NCBI GenBank assembly: GCA_052298855.1
Contig: DAVZXP010000004.1
Span: 62,001 to 126,000 of the forward strand
DNA length: 64,000 nt
Reading direction: 5' to 3'
Source: Fimenecus sp052298855
GTDB taxonomy: Bacteria > Bacillota > Clostridia > Oscillospirales > Acutalibacteraceae
Shown here piece by piece: positions 17,121 to 25,872 of the stretch. Position numbers and translations under genes: made by a program. Position 1 is the stretch's first letter, and each line of letters begins with the position of its first letter. The notes below the pieces were generated by a model. That model saw only the letters and a list, made by a program, of their open reading frames with translations. It was not told where the DNA came from and ran no database searches.

Positions 17121-18094
17121 TACAAATTCTCCTTGTACCACTCAATTGCAAGCTTTATACCGTCTTGAAAACTGTAATCGGGATCATATCCAAGAAGCTT
17201 TCTCGCTTTGGAAATATCGGCGTTTGAGTGCTTTATATCGCCCTTTCTGTCAGGACCGAAATTAGGCTCAACATCAATGCCAAGTGCCTTTGTAAGACCG
17301 TAATAAATATCAATAAGATACTCACGCCCACCGTATGCTATATTGAAAGCATTCCCTGCCGCCTCGTGAGAAGCAAGGCAAGCTTTCAAGTTTGCTTCAA
17401 TAACATTGTCTATATAAGTAAAATCTCTGCTCTGCTTACCATCGCCGTTGATTGTCGGCACCTCTCCGTGCATAAGCTGTTTTAAGAATTTCGGAATAAC
17501 TGCCGCATATGCTCCGTCCGGATCTTGGCGTCTGCCGAAAACATTAAAATATCTCATTCCGTAGGTATCAAGTCCATAGTGCATTGTATAGAGTTTCGCC
17601 CACTCTTCGTCGCAACGCTTTGTAAGGGCATACGGAGAAAGAAGATTGCCCTCTCTGCCCTCGGTTTTCGGCAAATTAGGCTCGTCACCGTAAACAGACG
17701 AGGAAGAAGCATAAACAAACTTTTTAACTCCGTTTTGCCTTGCCGCTTCGAGCATATTGAGTGTGCCTTCGATATTGTTTTTACAATAAAAAATAGGCAT
17801 TTCAAGGCTTCTCGGAACGCTTCCCCATGCCGCTTGATTAAGCACAAAATCCACGCCCTCGCAAGCCTTAATACAAGTATCTAAGTCTTTAATATCACCT
17901 TTAACAAACTCATAGTTCGGGTGATTGAAAAACATATCCACATTTTTTTGCTTGCCTGTTGAAAGGTCATCAAGTGCTCTGACTTTATAACCCATATTGA
18001 GTATAGCTTCGCAAAGATTTGAGCCTACAAATCCTGCCGCACCTGTTACAAGAAACAGCGTATTTGACGGAAATTTCAAATTATTATACCCCAT
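17120..18094 (-). CDS. UDP-sugar 4-epimerase, WbpP/TviC-like
   Basis: 324-residue extended short-chain dehydrogenase. NAD motif is VTGAAGFVGSNL, the catalytic Ser/Tyr/Lys signature is SSSSVYG followed by SPYALTKR, and 'GMRYFNVFGRRQDP' is typical of UDP-GlcNAc(A) C4-epimerases of the WbpP/TviC group. With the nucleotide-sugar dehydrogenase two genes upstream it would give UDP-GalNAcA (or UDP-GalNAc) as in the Vi-antigen pathway. UDP-Glc/Gal epimerase activity cannot be ruled out without substrate data. Confidence 0.88.
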   Translation of the reverse strand: MGYNNLKFPSNTLFLVTGAAGFVGSNLCEAILNMGYKVRALDDLSTGKQKNVDMFFNHPNYEFVKGDIKDLDTCIKACEGVDFVLNQAAWGSVPRSLEMPIFYCKNNIEGTLNMLEAARQNGVKKFVYASSSSVYGDEPNLPKTEGREGNLLSPYALTKRCDEEWAKLYTMHYGLDTYGMRYFNVFGRRQDPDGAYAAVIPKFLKQLMHGEVPTINGDGKQSRDFTYIDNVIEANLKACLASHEAAGNAFNIAYGGREYLIDIYYGLTKALGIDVEPNFGPDRKGDIKHSNADISKARKLLGYDPDYSFQDGIKLAIEWYKENL

Positions 18095-18110
18095 TTATAT
18101 AACTTCCTTT

Positions 18111-19685
18111 TTAATATGGTAAAATCTGATTTATTTCAAATATAATGTTTGTAAGCTTCGCTCTCGTATCCGTGTCATTCATATTAACAACATGAATGTT
18201 CATATCATAAAGTTTCTTATTAAGATACTTTTTCATATCAAGATGATGCTCGTCGGAAATTCTCTTTTCGAGAGGGACTCTAAATAAAGTATCAAGCAAC
18301 TTACGGTTATTGTAGGGAAATGTTAAATCAAAGCAAAATTTCATCTCGCTGATATTCAATCCTCCCCAACTTCCCATCACAACCTCGTTATATTGCATAT
18401 CTGTGGGTGGATAACAATCGGGAATTTTATCATACTCAAACTCTTTGATATATTTAGCAAAAATTTTATCTAATTTATGAGCGAGCGGTCTGTTAAATAC
18501 GAATATTTTATAAAGACTGCGATAGAGTTTAGGAGATAATTTCGGAAATGTTTTTCTGTTAAGATGCTTATACCAACGCCCTCTGATTACTTCCGATACC
18601 CAAGATTTAACCTCAACATCGCAACCACAATTTTCTTCAAGGTAAAATCTTTTTCTTGATTCATTCTCTCTTCTTTCAGCAACATATCCGCTATTATGGC
18701 GCTGAATTTCGACTTTCAAATCATAGTCGGCGATTTCATCGGAATTATCCGGAATATTATAAACATGGTGCTTAACATCAAATGCATCAGAAATCTTTTT
18801 TGCCGCTTCGGCATCGGGAACTTCTTTCGGTGCCGAAATATAGCTGAAAGTTTCAAACTTATCATACATTCCGTTTGCCGCCGCAAATGTGGTATTACTG
18901 TCAATACCGCCTGTAAGAGAAATCCACGGATGTTCCCATTTTTTAGAGATTAACTCCATATTCTTTTTGAGAATATCGGCAGATTCTTTAATTACCTTTT
19001 CGTATTCTTTTCCCTCTGCAAACTCAAAAGGCTTCAACGGCCAAAAACGCTTATGCGAAAGGCTGTTATTTTTATATGTATACTCTATGCTCGGAACTAT
19101 TCTTTTTACACTTTCAAACGGGGACAAATCAGCGGGAAGATACGGACCCATAACTCTGCCATACCACTTGTAAGCAATAAGTTCCTTTATAAATTCGTCC
19201 ATTTCAAGATTGCAAATATCGCCTATAAGTTGAGGGTGCGACGACATATAAAAACAATTATCTATAACGCCGTAGCAAGCCGATTGCACACCTGACGGAT
19301 CAACTGAAAACTTGATTTGCCCATTCTTGATAGCACCAGTAACATAAACACCTGTAATCTCGGAAATTCTGTCATAATATTTATCGGTACCATAATCCTT
19401 GAGAATATCAGCAAGTATTCTTTCTTCTTCAATTTCCATCAAAAAAGGATCATAACAATGACCGAGCAAAAATAATGTTACTTTGCCATTGCTTGCAAAA
19501 TGAACCGATGTTTTATTATGAGTGTAGAAATAATATCCGTCTTTTTGTGTTTCGTTCCAATTTCCGTAAAAAGGAAAATCATCAAGATTTTCAATTTTTT
19601 TATCAGTAAGCAAAAAACCTCTGATAAACAAAAACTTTTGAAGATCCGGTCTTTCGGCTATTGCTTCTTTAAGCATTAAGTACAT
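18111..19685 (-). CDS. Asparagine-synthase-like amidotransferase/ligase
   Basis: 524 residues. The C-terminal half is an AsnB-type ATP-pyrophosphatase domain with PP-loop SLTGGIDSNTT (near residue 260) and downstream adenylate-binding residues. The N-terminal part resembles a degraded class II glutaminase domain: 'GVYVTGAIKNGQIKFSVDPSGVQSACY' echoes the AsnB beta-sandwich, but the protein does not start with the Met-Cys nucleophile. It may therefore use free ammonia or another amine. In polysaccharide clusters such proteins amidate uronic acids (compare WbpS-type). Here the UDP-hexosaminuronate made by the next two enzymes is the plausible substrate. Confidence 0.85.
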   Translation of the reverse strand: MYLMLKEAIAERPDLQKFLFIRGFLLTDKKIENLDDFPFYGNWNETQKDGYYFYTHNKTSVHFASNGKVTLFLLGHCYDPFLMEIEEERILADILKDYGTDKYYDRISEITGVYVTGAIKNGQIKFSVDPSGVQSACYGVIDNCFYMSSHPQLIGDICNLEMDEFIKELIAYKWYGRVMGPYLPADLSPFESVKRIVPSIEYTYKNNSLSHKRFWPLKPFEFAEGKEYEKVIKESADILKKNMELISKKWEHPWISLTGGIDSNTTFAAANGMYDKFETFSYISAPKEVPDAEAAKKISDAFDVKHHVYNIPDNSDEIADYDLKVEIQRHNSGYVAERRENESRKRFYLEENCGCDVEVKSWVSEVIRGRWYKHLNRKTFPKLSPKLYRSLYKIFVFNRPLAHKLDKIFAKYIKEFEYDKIPDCYPPTDMQYNEVVMGSWGGLNISEMKFCFDLTFPYNNRKLLDTLFRVPLEKRISDEHHLDMKKYLNKKLYDMNIHVVNMNDTDTRAKLTNIIFEINQILPY

Positions 19686-19695
19686 CTCCTAAGAA

Positions 19696-21012
19696 TTAAA
19701 GTCTCCAATAAATATATCCGGCATTCTCATATTCCTTACGGTCAAGAAGTCCTTTTATATCAATAAGAACATTTTTATTTTCGTTATGCTTGAACATACT
19801 TTCAAAATCAGCCATTGTAATGTCCTTGAACTGCTCGTGAGCCACTGCAAGAATAACAGCATCACAATCCGCTACATCATCAATTCTGACAAAATCAATT
19901 CCATAAAGACGCTTTGCTTCATCGGCATCAGCCTCAGGATCGGCAATTATCGGCGTAATGCCATATTCACGAAGTTCATTGTAAATATCAATAATCTTTG
20001 TATTTCTTGTATCGGGACAATTCTCTTTAAATGTAAAGCCAAGAATTGCAACCTTTGCATTCTTTATGGAAACATCTGCTTTGATAAGATTTTTAACGGT
20101 ATTTTCGGCAACATATTTGCCCATATCATCATTTATTCTTCTGCCCGAGAGAATAATCTGACTGTGATAGCCCAGTTCTTCTGCCTTATATGTAAGATAA
20201 TAGGGATCTACACCTATGCAATGTCCACCGACAAGACCGGGATAGAATTTAAGGAAATTCCATTTTGTTCCGGCTGCTTCAAGTACAGATTTTGTGTCAA
20301 TTCCCATCTTGTTGAAAATAATCGAGAGTTCGTTCATAAACGCAATATTTATATCTCTCTGCGAATTTTCAATAACCTTTGCGGCTTCTGCAACCTTGAT
20401 TGATTCTGCTCTGTGAACGCCTGCCTCAACAACAAGCTCATAAACCTTTGCAACTGTATCAAGAGTTTCCTCATCCATACCCGAAACTATCTTCTTTATT
20501 GTTTCAAGGCGGTGAACCTTATCACCGGGGTTAATTCTTTCGGGGCTGTAACCGATTTTGAAATCCTCACCGCATTTAAGCCCAGACTCTCTTTCAAGTA
20601 TCGGCACACAAACTTCCTCGGTAACACCGGGATAAACAGTGCTTTCAAAAACTACAACCGAGCCTTTTGCAAGGTTTCTGCCCACTATTTTACTTGCTCC
20701 CTCAACAGGCGTAAGGTCAGGCGTGTGGTCGTCATTTACAGGTGTCGGAACTGCTACAATATGGAATTTCGCTTCACGCAGTCTTGTTTCATCGGCAGTA
20801 AAATCAACCGTGCAATTTTTTATAGCCTCGTCGCCGACCTCGTTTGTCGGATCGATTCCGTTTTTATAAAGTTCAATCTTTTTTGCATTAAGGTCAAAAC
20901 CAATAACCTTAACTTTTTTTGAAAAAGCAACAGCAATAGGCATTCCTACATAGCCGAGACCGACAAGAGAAACTTTTTCTTCGCCATTTACGATTTTTTC
21001 ATAAAGATTCAT
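19696..21012 (-). CDS. Nucleotide-sugar dehydrogenase (UDP-HexNAc 6-dehydrogenase, WbpA/TviB-like)
   Basis: 438 residues. NAD-binding motif is GLGYVGMPIAVAF near the N-terminus, and the catalytic cysteine lies in GGHCIGVDPYY (about residue 265). FESTVYPG and 'TFKENCPDTRNTK' are UDP-glucose/GDP-mannose dehydrogenase family signatures. This four-electron oxidation makes the 6-carboxylate. The closest recognisable subfamily is the VipA/TviB/WbpA group acting on UDP-GlcNAc, giving UDP-GlcNAcA, epimerised to UDP-GalNAcA by the next-but-one gene product. WecC (ManNAc) is the alternative. Confidence 0.9.
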   Translation of the reverse strand: MNLYEKIVNGEEKVSLVGLGYVGMPIAVAFSKKVKVIGFDLNAKKIELYKNGIDPTNEVGDEAIKNCTVDFTADETRLREAKFHIVAVPTPVNDDHTPDLTPVEGASKIVGRNLAKGSVVVFESTVYPGVTEEVCVPILERESGLKCGEDFKIGYSPERINPGDKVHRLETIKKIVSGMDEETLDTVAKVYELVVEAGVHRAESIKVAEAAKVIENSQRDINIAFMNELSIIFNKMGIDTKSVLEAAGTKWNFLKFYPGLVGGHCIGVDPYYLTYKAEELGYHSQIILSGRRINDDMGKYVAENTVKNLIKADVSIKNAKVAILGFTFKENCPDTRNTKIIDIYNELREYGITPIIADPEADADEAKRLYGIDFVRIDDVADCDAVILAVAHEQFKDITMADFESMFKHNENKNVLIDIKGLLDRKEYENAGYIYWRL

Positions 21013-21039
21013 GTGTATATTACCTCTTTACACTAAATT

Positions 21040-22140
21040 CTAAATATTGCAATATTTAATCATATCGGAATTAACTTTTCCGACCTCGAATTTTTCCATA
21101 CAGTATTCCAAGCTTTTTTTACCCATTTTTTCAATTTCTTCCGGATGTTCAACAAACCAAATCATTTTATCCGAAAGCGCCTTTGCGTCCTTAACGGGTA
21201 CTAAAAATCCGTTTTCGCCATTTTTTACGGTTTCACGGCAACCGGGAGCATCGGTTGTTATTATCGGTCTTGCGGTAGCCATAGCCTCAAGTATTGTTCT
21301 CGGTGTGCCCTCTCTGTATGACGGCAAAACATACACAGAGCATTTCCCGTAATAAGGCGGTACATTTTCCGTTTCGCCGAAATGCTCGATTACTCCGCTG
21401 TCGGTATATTTTTTTAATTCCTCAGGCCCTATTGAATCCTGTATTCCCTCACACGCTCCCAAAAGCATAAAGTGTGTGTCGGGATATTTTTCTTTAACGA
21501 TTTTTGCCGCTTCAAGATATTCCCTTATGCCCTTTGAGTTCATAACCCTTGAAAGCATAAAAAAGGTTGTCCTTTCGGGATATGGCAACGGATGAAAACG
21601 CTCTGTATTAACACCCGAGCCGGCAACAAGCTCGCATTTTTCTTTTTTTACAATTTTTAAAGAAACAAACTGTTCCATATCATCCGGATTTTGAAAAATA
21701 ACAGTATCTGCTTTTCCAAGTGCCTTTTTATAAAGTGCCGCCATTATCATTCTTATTATTTTTGCCTTTTTTGTCTGTGAGGTAAAGGCATATCCGAGTC
21801 CCGTTATCATTGCTGTAACAGATTTAACGCCGGATTTTTTTGCGGCAATTGAGCCATAAATTACAGGCTTAGATGTATACGATAAAACCGCATCGGGTTT
21901 TTCCTTGTCGAACAATGCTTTTAGTGCTTTTTGATATTCCAAATCTTTAATGGGATTTACGCCGTTCTTGTCCATCGGAATTTCAACAAATCGTGCACCG
22001 AGAGTCTCGATTTTATCAACATTATCCCTGTTAGGACCTGTAACGATAACTTCATATCCTTTAGAGATAATAAGTTTTATCAAGTCGCCTCTGAAATTGT
22101 ACGCTGTTCTGTTTTTGGGCGAAACTAAAATAAATTTCAA
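21040..22140 (-). CDS. GT4 glycosyltransferase, PglA-like
   Basis: 366 residues, GT-B. Motifs: 'TSKPVIYGSIAAKKSG', 'AMITGLGYAF', donor domain FMLSRVMNSKGIREYLEA, 'YREGTPRTILEAMATARP' (E-x7-E nucleotide-sugar site) and ITTDAPGCRETV. It closely fits the group of transferases that add the second sugar on to the Und-PP-linked primer (PglA/WbbT type; the primer transferase lies three genes upstream). The donor is unknown; a HexNAc or HexNAcA is likely. Confidence 0.9.
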   Translation of the reverse strand: MKFILVSPKNRTAYNFRGDLIKLIISKGYEVIVTGPNRDNVDKIETLGARFVEIPMDKNGVNPIKDLEYQKALKALFDKEKPDAVLSYTSKPVIYGSIAAKKSGVKSVTAMITGLGYAFTSQTKKAKIIRMIMAALYKKALGKADTVIFQNPDDMEQFVSLKIVKKEKCELVAGSGVNTERFHPLPYPERTTFFMLSRVMNSKGIREYLEAAKIVKEKYPDTHFMLLGACEGIQDSIGPEELKKYTDSGVIEHFGETENVPPYYGKCSVYVLPSYREGTPRTILEAMATARPIITTDAPGCRETVKNGENGFLVPVKDAKALSDKMIWFVEHPEEIEKMGKKSLEYCMEKFEVGKVNSDMIKYCNI

Positions 22141-22141
22141 C

Positions 22142-23056
22142 TCAAACTAACCCTTTCATTGAAGATTTAAGATTATCATAAGCAAGAGAAAAAAGTCTTG
22201 CGTTGTTTTTCTTTGATACAAATGAATTGTGCGGAGTGATTATGACATTTTTCATATTCCAAAGTGCACTGTTTTCATCAAGCGGTTCATTTTCAAATAC
22301 ATCAAGTACCGCACCTGACAGTTTCCCGTTTTTAAGAGCATTTATAAGGTCATTTTCATTGACAACCGCACCTCTTGAAACATTCACAAGCACTGAGCTA
22401 TCCTTGAAATGAGAAAACATTTCACAGTTAAACATTCCTCTTGTTTCGTCGGTCAAAGGAATTGTCAAAACAACTGTATCGGCAATATTTAGAGCTTTTT
22501 CTATATCGGTTATATCATAAAACTCACTGTATATTTCGCTTTTAGGCTTTGCGATATCAACAGCAATCACCCTTGTTCCAAAAGCAGAAAATCTCTTTGC
22601 ACATTCCGTTCCGACGCTTCCGCAACCAACAATCGCAACCGTTTCACCGCAAAGTTCACGAAGATTTCTGTCCTTTTGCCACAAATGAGCCTTTTGACTT
22701 TCAAAAAATGTATTCAAATGCTTATAAAGGTTCAAAACCCCTGCCAATGCAAATTCCGCCATCGGTACGGAATATACTCCCCTCGCATTGAAAAGAGCGA
22801 TATTTCTTTCTTTTATCTCGTCAAGCGGGACTCTGTCAAGACCTGCCGAAGTGAGCTGAATAAATTTCAATCTCTTAAACTCTGAAATGTCGTGATAAAG
22901 AAAAAGTCCGTTACAAATCACGGCATCTGCATTAGAAAAATCACATTCGGCTGCTCCTCTTTCGTCTTTTTGATGCATTATCTCAAATCCAAGTGAGGAC
23001 AGCATATCAAGTTGTTCCGCCGTAGCGTTAAATGCGCCTGTAACAAGCAGTTTCAT
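22142..23056 (-). CDS. D-2-hydroxyacid dehydrogenase family protein
   Basis: 304 residues of the D-isomer-specific 2-hydroxyacid dehydrogenase family. NAD motif is VAIVGCGSVGTECA (about residues 141-154), and the catalytic triad Arg/Glu/His is visible in VNVSRGAVVNE, FENEPLDE and ITPHNSF. Such enzymes reduce 2-keto acids to D-hydroxy acids. Its place inside a polysaccharide operon, directly after the HpcH/HpaI aldolase gene (9-nt gap), suggests that the two act in sequence on a keto acid. The actual substrate is not readable. Confidence 0.87.
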   Translation of the reverse strand: MKLLVTGAFNATAEQLDMLSSLGFEIMHQKDERGAAECDFSNADAVICNGLFLYHDISEFKRLKFIQLTSAGLDRVPLDEIKERNIALFNARGVYSVPMAEFALAGVLNLYKHLNTFFESQKAHLWQKDRNLRELCGETVAIVGCGSVGTECAKRFSAFGTRVIAVDIAKPKSEIYSEFYDITDIEKALNIADTVVLTIPLTDETRGMFNCEMFSHFKDSSVLVNVSRGAVVNENDLINALKNGKLSGAVLDVFENEPLDENSALWNMKNVIITPHNSFVSKKNNARLFSLAYDNLKSSMKGLV

Positions 23057-23065
23057 ATTTTCCCC

Positions 23066-23908
23066 TTATTTCTTGCTTTTGATAATATCGACAACCTTTT
23101 TTGTGCACTCAACGGTTTTCTTTCTGTTTTCCTCAAACTGCTCGTCCGGCCAAGTTGCGAGCAACTTTTCATATTCTCTGATGTCGTGAACGCCTGTTTT
23201 GAGCTTTTGTGCAACAGCCTCAACATTTGGTTCCTTTGACACATCGCAAAATGCTCTTGAAAGAATTACAGCTTGCGAGCCGAGTCGATAATGCTCTCCC
23301 AATATACATTCTGCCGGAAGAGTACCTGTTCCCACTCTTGCGACACCGCCGAAGCCATATCTTATGCCCTTTTTCTTAATCTTGCTCGTTAGAGTTTCAA
23401 CAGTACCGTCGGCAAGAAGTTCAAACATAAAGGTCATATCCTTGCTCAAATGCAAATCATTAAGGCCGATATATACCTCGTCAATTCCTCGAAGTTCCAA
23501 AACCTCATCAATTATATCCTGCGCTTCGCTCGTTTCAAGCAAAAGGCAAGTCTTCGCCCTGCCTGCAACAAGGTCAATAAAAAGTTTTACCTCTCGCACC
23601 GTCTTGAAATAGGGAAGCATTATTATATCTGCGCCTGCTTTTACAATCTCATCAATTTCTCTTGCAGATGAAAGATAATCTTTTGTAGCACCATGAATAG
23701 GATTACATCTAACAAGCAATTTTGATTTAGTCAAAATAGGCCGTAATGCTTTTACATCCTCAATAGTGTGATGAGACTGAACGGTATCAAGACCGCCTTG
23801 ACGCAACTCTTTACCTATGTACTCCATATCAACAAATATTCTGTCAACTCCGGCATCCTGCGCAAGCGAAGCGATATCCGTTCTGTTTGTGATATACATA
23901 AGTTCCAT
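23066..23908 (-). CDS. HpcH/HpaI-type aldolase
   Basis: 280 residues in the HpcH/HpaI aldolase/citrate lyase superfamily (TIM barrel, divalent-metal class II pyruvate aldolases). The key residues appear: Arg67 in LLVRCNP for pyruvate carboxylate binding, Glu125 in LLLETSEA and Asp151 in IGLNDLHLS as metal ligands. The reaction would be reversible pyruvate aldol addition to an aldehyde. Within a capsule locus it could make a 2-keto-3-deoxy acid, then reduced by the neighbouring dehydrogenase. Catabolic function is the alternative, but its operon location argues for biosynthesis of a decoration. Confidence 0.85.
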   Translation of the reverse strand: MELMYITNRTDIASLAQDAGVDRIFVDMEYIGKELRQGGLDTVQSHHTIEDVKALRPILTKSKLLVRCNPIHGATKDYLSSAREIDEIVKAGADIIMLPYFKTVREVKLFIDLVAGRAKTCLLLETSEAQDIIDEVLELRGIDEVYIGLNDLHLSKDMTFMFELLADGTVETLTSKIKKKGIRYGFGGVARVGTGTLPAECILGEHYRLGSQAVILSRAFCDVSKEPNVEAVAQKLKTGVHDIREYEKLLATWPDEQFEENRKKTVECTKKVVDIIKSKK

Positions 23909-23913
23909 AACTA

Positions 23914-24588
23914 TTAAACCTTTTCCTCTACTTTTTCTTCCTTATTAACAGTTTCCCCTGTATTTTCATTATCGGCATTGGTAAAGACTTTAAATGCCGT
24001 TATAAACATAATTTTAACGTCCAATAGTAAAGACACACTATTGACATATTGGACATTGAGCTCAATTCGTTTGTGCCACTCAACGCCTTTTCTGCCGTTC
24101 ACCTGTGCCCAACCTGTAATTCCGGGACGAACAAGAAACATTTTCAACTGTTCTTCGCTGTACTCCTCGATCGGCCACGGATGATATGTAAGCGGAGGTC
24201 GAGGTCCAACAAAGCTCATATCACCCTTCAGTATATTTACAAGTTGCGGCAATTCGTCAATGCTCGTAGCACGAATGAACTTGCCAACCTTTGTAACTCT
24301 TGCATCACCCTTGCCGGAGTAAACTCCGCTTCCTTTTCCCTCTGCTCCGACGCACATGGAACGAAATTTGTAAATATTAAATACCTTGCCGTCTTTACCG
24401 ATTCTTTTCTGCTTAAAAATAACAGGTCCCTTGCTGTCGAGCTTTATCGCAAGCGAAGTCACTGCCAAAACAGGGCTTAAAATAATCAAAGCAAGAAACG
24501 CTGTTACAAAGTCAAAAATACGCTTTAAAAAGCAGTTGTAAAAACCGGTGTAGTTGTGTTTTTGAATATTTGTTGAATTACTGCTCAT
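23914..24588 (-). CDS. Priming undecaprenyl-phosphate sugar-1-phosphate transferase
   Basis: 224-residue polyprenyl-phosphate phosphoglycosyltransferase, the minimal PglC/WcaJ C-domain form. One N-terminal re-entrant membrane helix is followed by KLDSKGPVIFKQKR, 'KFRSMCV', 'SIDELPQLVNILKGDMSFVGPRPPL' and PGITGWAQVNGR. It transfers the first sugar-phosphate to undecaprenyl phosphate and so starts the repeat unit. First gene of the operon; the promoter is about 45 nt upstream. The ribosome site is weak: AAGGGG is more than 15 nt from the ATG. Confidence 0.94.
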   Translation of the reverse strand: MSSNSTNIQKHNYTGFYNCFLKRIFDFVTAFLALIILSPVLAVTSLAIKLDSKGPVIFKQKRIGKDGKVFNIYKFRSMCVGAEGKGSGVYSGKGDARVTKVGKFIRATSIDELPQLVNILKGDMSFVGPRPPLTYHPWPIEEYSEEQLKMFLVRPGITGWAQVNGRKGVEWHKRIELNVQYVNSVSLLLDVKIMFITAFKVFTNADNENTGETVNKEEKVEEKV

Positions 24589-24632
24589 AGGTCAAACGCA
24601 CCCAATTTCCCCTTATAGATATACACTATAAT

Positions 24633-24661
24633 ATTATATATTCATAAGCTATAAAAGTCAA
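24633..24661 (-). promoter_or_regulatory. Sigma-A promoter of the polysaccharide operon
   Basis: On the minus strand TTGACT (24656-24661), 17-nt spacer, TATAAT (24633-24638). The predicted start is about 38 nt upstream of the priming transferase ATG. No other strong promoter was noticed in the 18-kb operon, whose genes have gaps of at most about 60 nt. Confidence 0.75.
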
Positions 24662-24701
24662 TGAAAATCATACGCTGACGGGCAACTGCGAACATAAAAA
24701 A

Positions 24702-24734
24702 GAGGCTGAAAAGTCCTCAAAAATTTTCAGCCTC
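24702..24734 (-). terminator. Terminator of the phage-type cassette
   Basis: 11-bp stem (24702-24712 with 24724-24734), followed on the minus strand by a run of six T. It lies directly after the holin stop and separates the cassette from the polysaccharide operon promoter. Confidence 0.85.
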
Positions 24735-24739
24735 ACAAT

Positions 24740-24985
24740 TTATTTAGATAACTGCTTTACAATCTGATTTCCAAACACAGATGTGCCTGTCACAAGTACG
24801 CCCTGTATAACAGAATCTACGCTTACTCCGAGTAATCCGACAGTTCCGACAACGCCGAAAAAAAGTAAAATAAGCGGTATATATTTGTCATTTATTCTTT
24901 CAAGACGCTTTATAATCATTCCGATGATATTCAACACGGGAATAAGAATCAAAGCCTTATCGGTAATATATCCCAATATCTCCAT
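24740..24985 (-). CDS. Phage holin family protein
   Basis: 81 residues with an N-terminal hydrophobic segment (ALILIPVLNIIGMII), a charged linker with 'LERINDKYIPLILLFFG' and a second hydrophobic stretch ending near 'QGVLVTGTSVFGNQIVKQ'. This pattern matches small Firmicute phage holins of the 5_2 type. Holins form membrane lesions through which endolysin passes. It is the last gene of the cassette, 8 nt after the lysozyme gene, so lysozyme plus holin would be translated together. Confidence 0.85.
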   Translation of the reverse strand: MEILGYITDKALILIPVLNIIGMIIKRLERINDKYIPLILLFFGVVGTVGLLGVSVDSVIQGVLVTGTSVFGNQIVKQLSK

Positions 24986-24993
24986 TATTTCAC

Positions 24994-25872
24994 CTACCTT
25001 ATATCCGTTTTATTGACAAAGCCCGTTACATTTTCACCTATAGGCTTCTTTTGTGCTTTTGACGGTGATGAAGTTATACGGTATCTGCCGTTTATCTCAA
25101 TGCCGTCATAAATATAATAGGTTCCCGACTTTCTTGTTGCAGGTGATTTTGCCGTAGCAGAAACATAAAGCGGAGTATTAGAGAGTGAAATCATCATTCT
25201 CGGAGAAAAGCTCTTTTCGACAGGTTTCGAAACAGGTGCGGGGGCGGAAATTTCTGCTGAAAAACCGTTGAGACCTTTGCTCTTAATAATCCGATAATAG
25301 TCTTTATAACTTTCATCAAGGTCAACTCTGCCTGAAATTCCGTCAACGCTACCCTGTGAGGAATACTGCCAAATCCCATAACTTCCGTTATAGGTTGCTT
25401 TATCAGTCCACTGTGCAAGCCATATATCATATTTCCGCTTGCAATCCTCATCGACGAAATTATCAAGCCAATATTTATTTGCATAAATGCAAACATAATA
25501 TCCTGCTTTTTCAACAATCTCGCAAAAGGCTCTGATTATGTCCGAAACAAACTGTTTGCCCTTTTCCGACTGGCTTTTTTCCTCCACATCAAATGCAACG
25601 GGATATTCAAGCTTCTTACCGTTTATCCATTTGAGGAAGGTCTCCGCCTCCTTTTTCGCATCATCAACGCTCTTAGCATACGAGTAATGATATGCGCCGA
25701 CCTTTACGCCTGCCTTTTTTGCATTGTTGTAATTCTCTTCAAAGAATTCGTCAAGCTGTTCATTGTATTTTCCATATCCTGCTCTGAGCATAGCAAAATC
25801 AATTTCGGAAGCCCTAACCTTCTTCCAGTCTATTTTTCCTTGATGCTTTGAAACATCTATACCTCTACTCAT
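24994..25872 (-). CDS. GH25 lysozyme (endolysin-type muramidase)
   Basis: 292 residues. The N-terminal 200 residues are a GH25 muramidase: GIDVSKHQGKIDW, 'FAMLRAGYG', 'GAYHYSYA', 'YPVAFDVEEK' (the DxE catalytic pair) and 'DIWLAQWTD'. The C-terminal 80 residues after a Pro-rich linker form a probable cell-wall-binding or SH3-like domain ('YYIYDGIEINGRYRITS'). There is no signal peptide, so release needs the holin. The start at 25872 has AAAGGA 9 nt upstream and overlaps the XhlA-like stop by 8 nt. Confidence 0.93.
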   Translation of the reverse strand: MSRGIDVSKHQGKIDWKKVRASEIDFAMLRAGYGKYNEQLDEFFEENYNNAKKAGVKVGAYHYSYAKSVDDAKKEAETFLKWINGKKLEYPVAFDVEEKSQSEKGKQFVSDIIRAFCEIVEKAGYYVCIYANKYWLDNFVDEDCKRKYDIWLAQWTDKATYNGSYGIWQYSSQGSVDGISGRVDLDESYKDYYRIIKSKGLNGFSAEISAPAPVSKPVEKSFSPRMMISLSNTPLYVSATAKSPATRKSGTYYIYDGIEINGRYRITSSPSKAQKKPIGENVTGFVNKTDIR

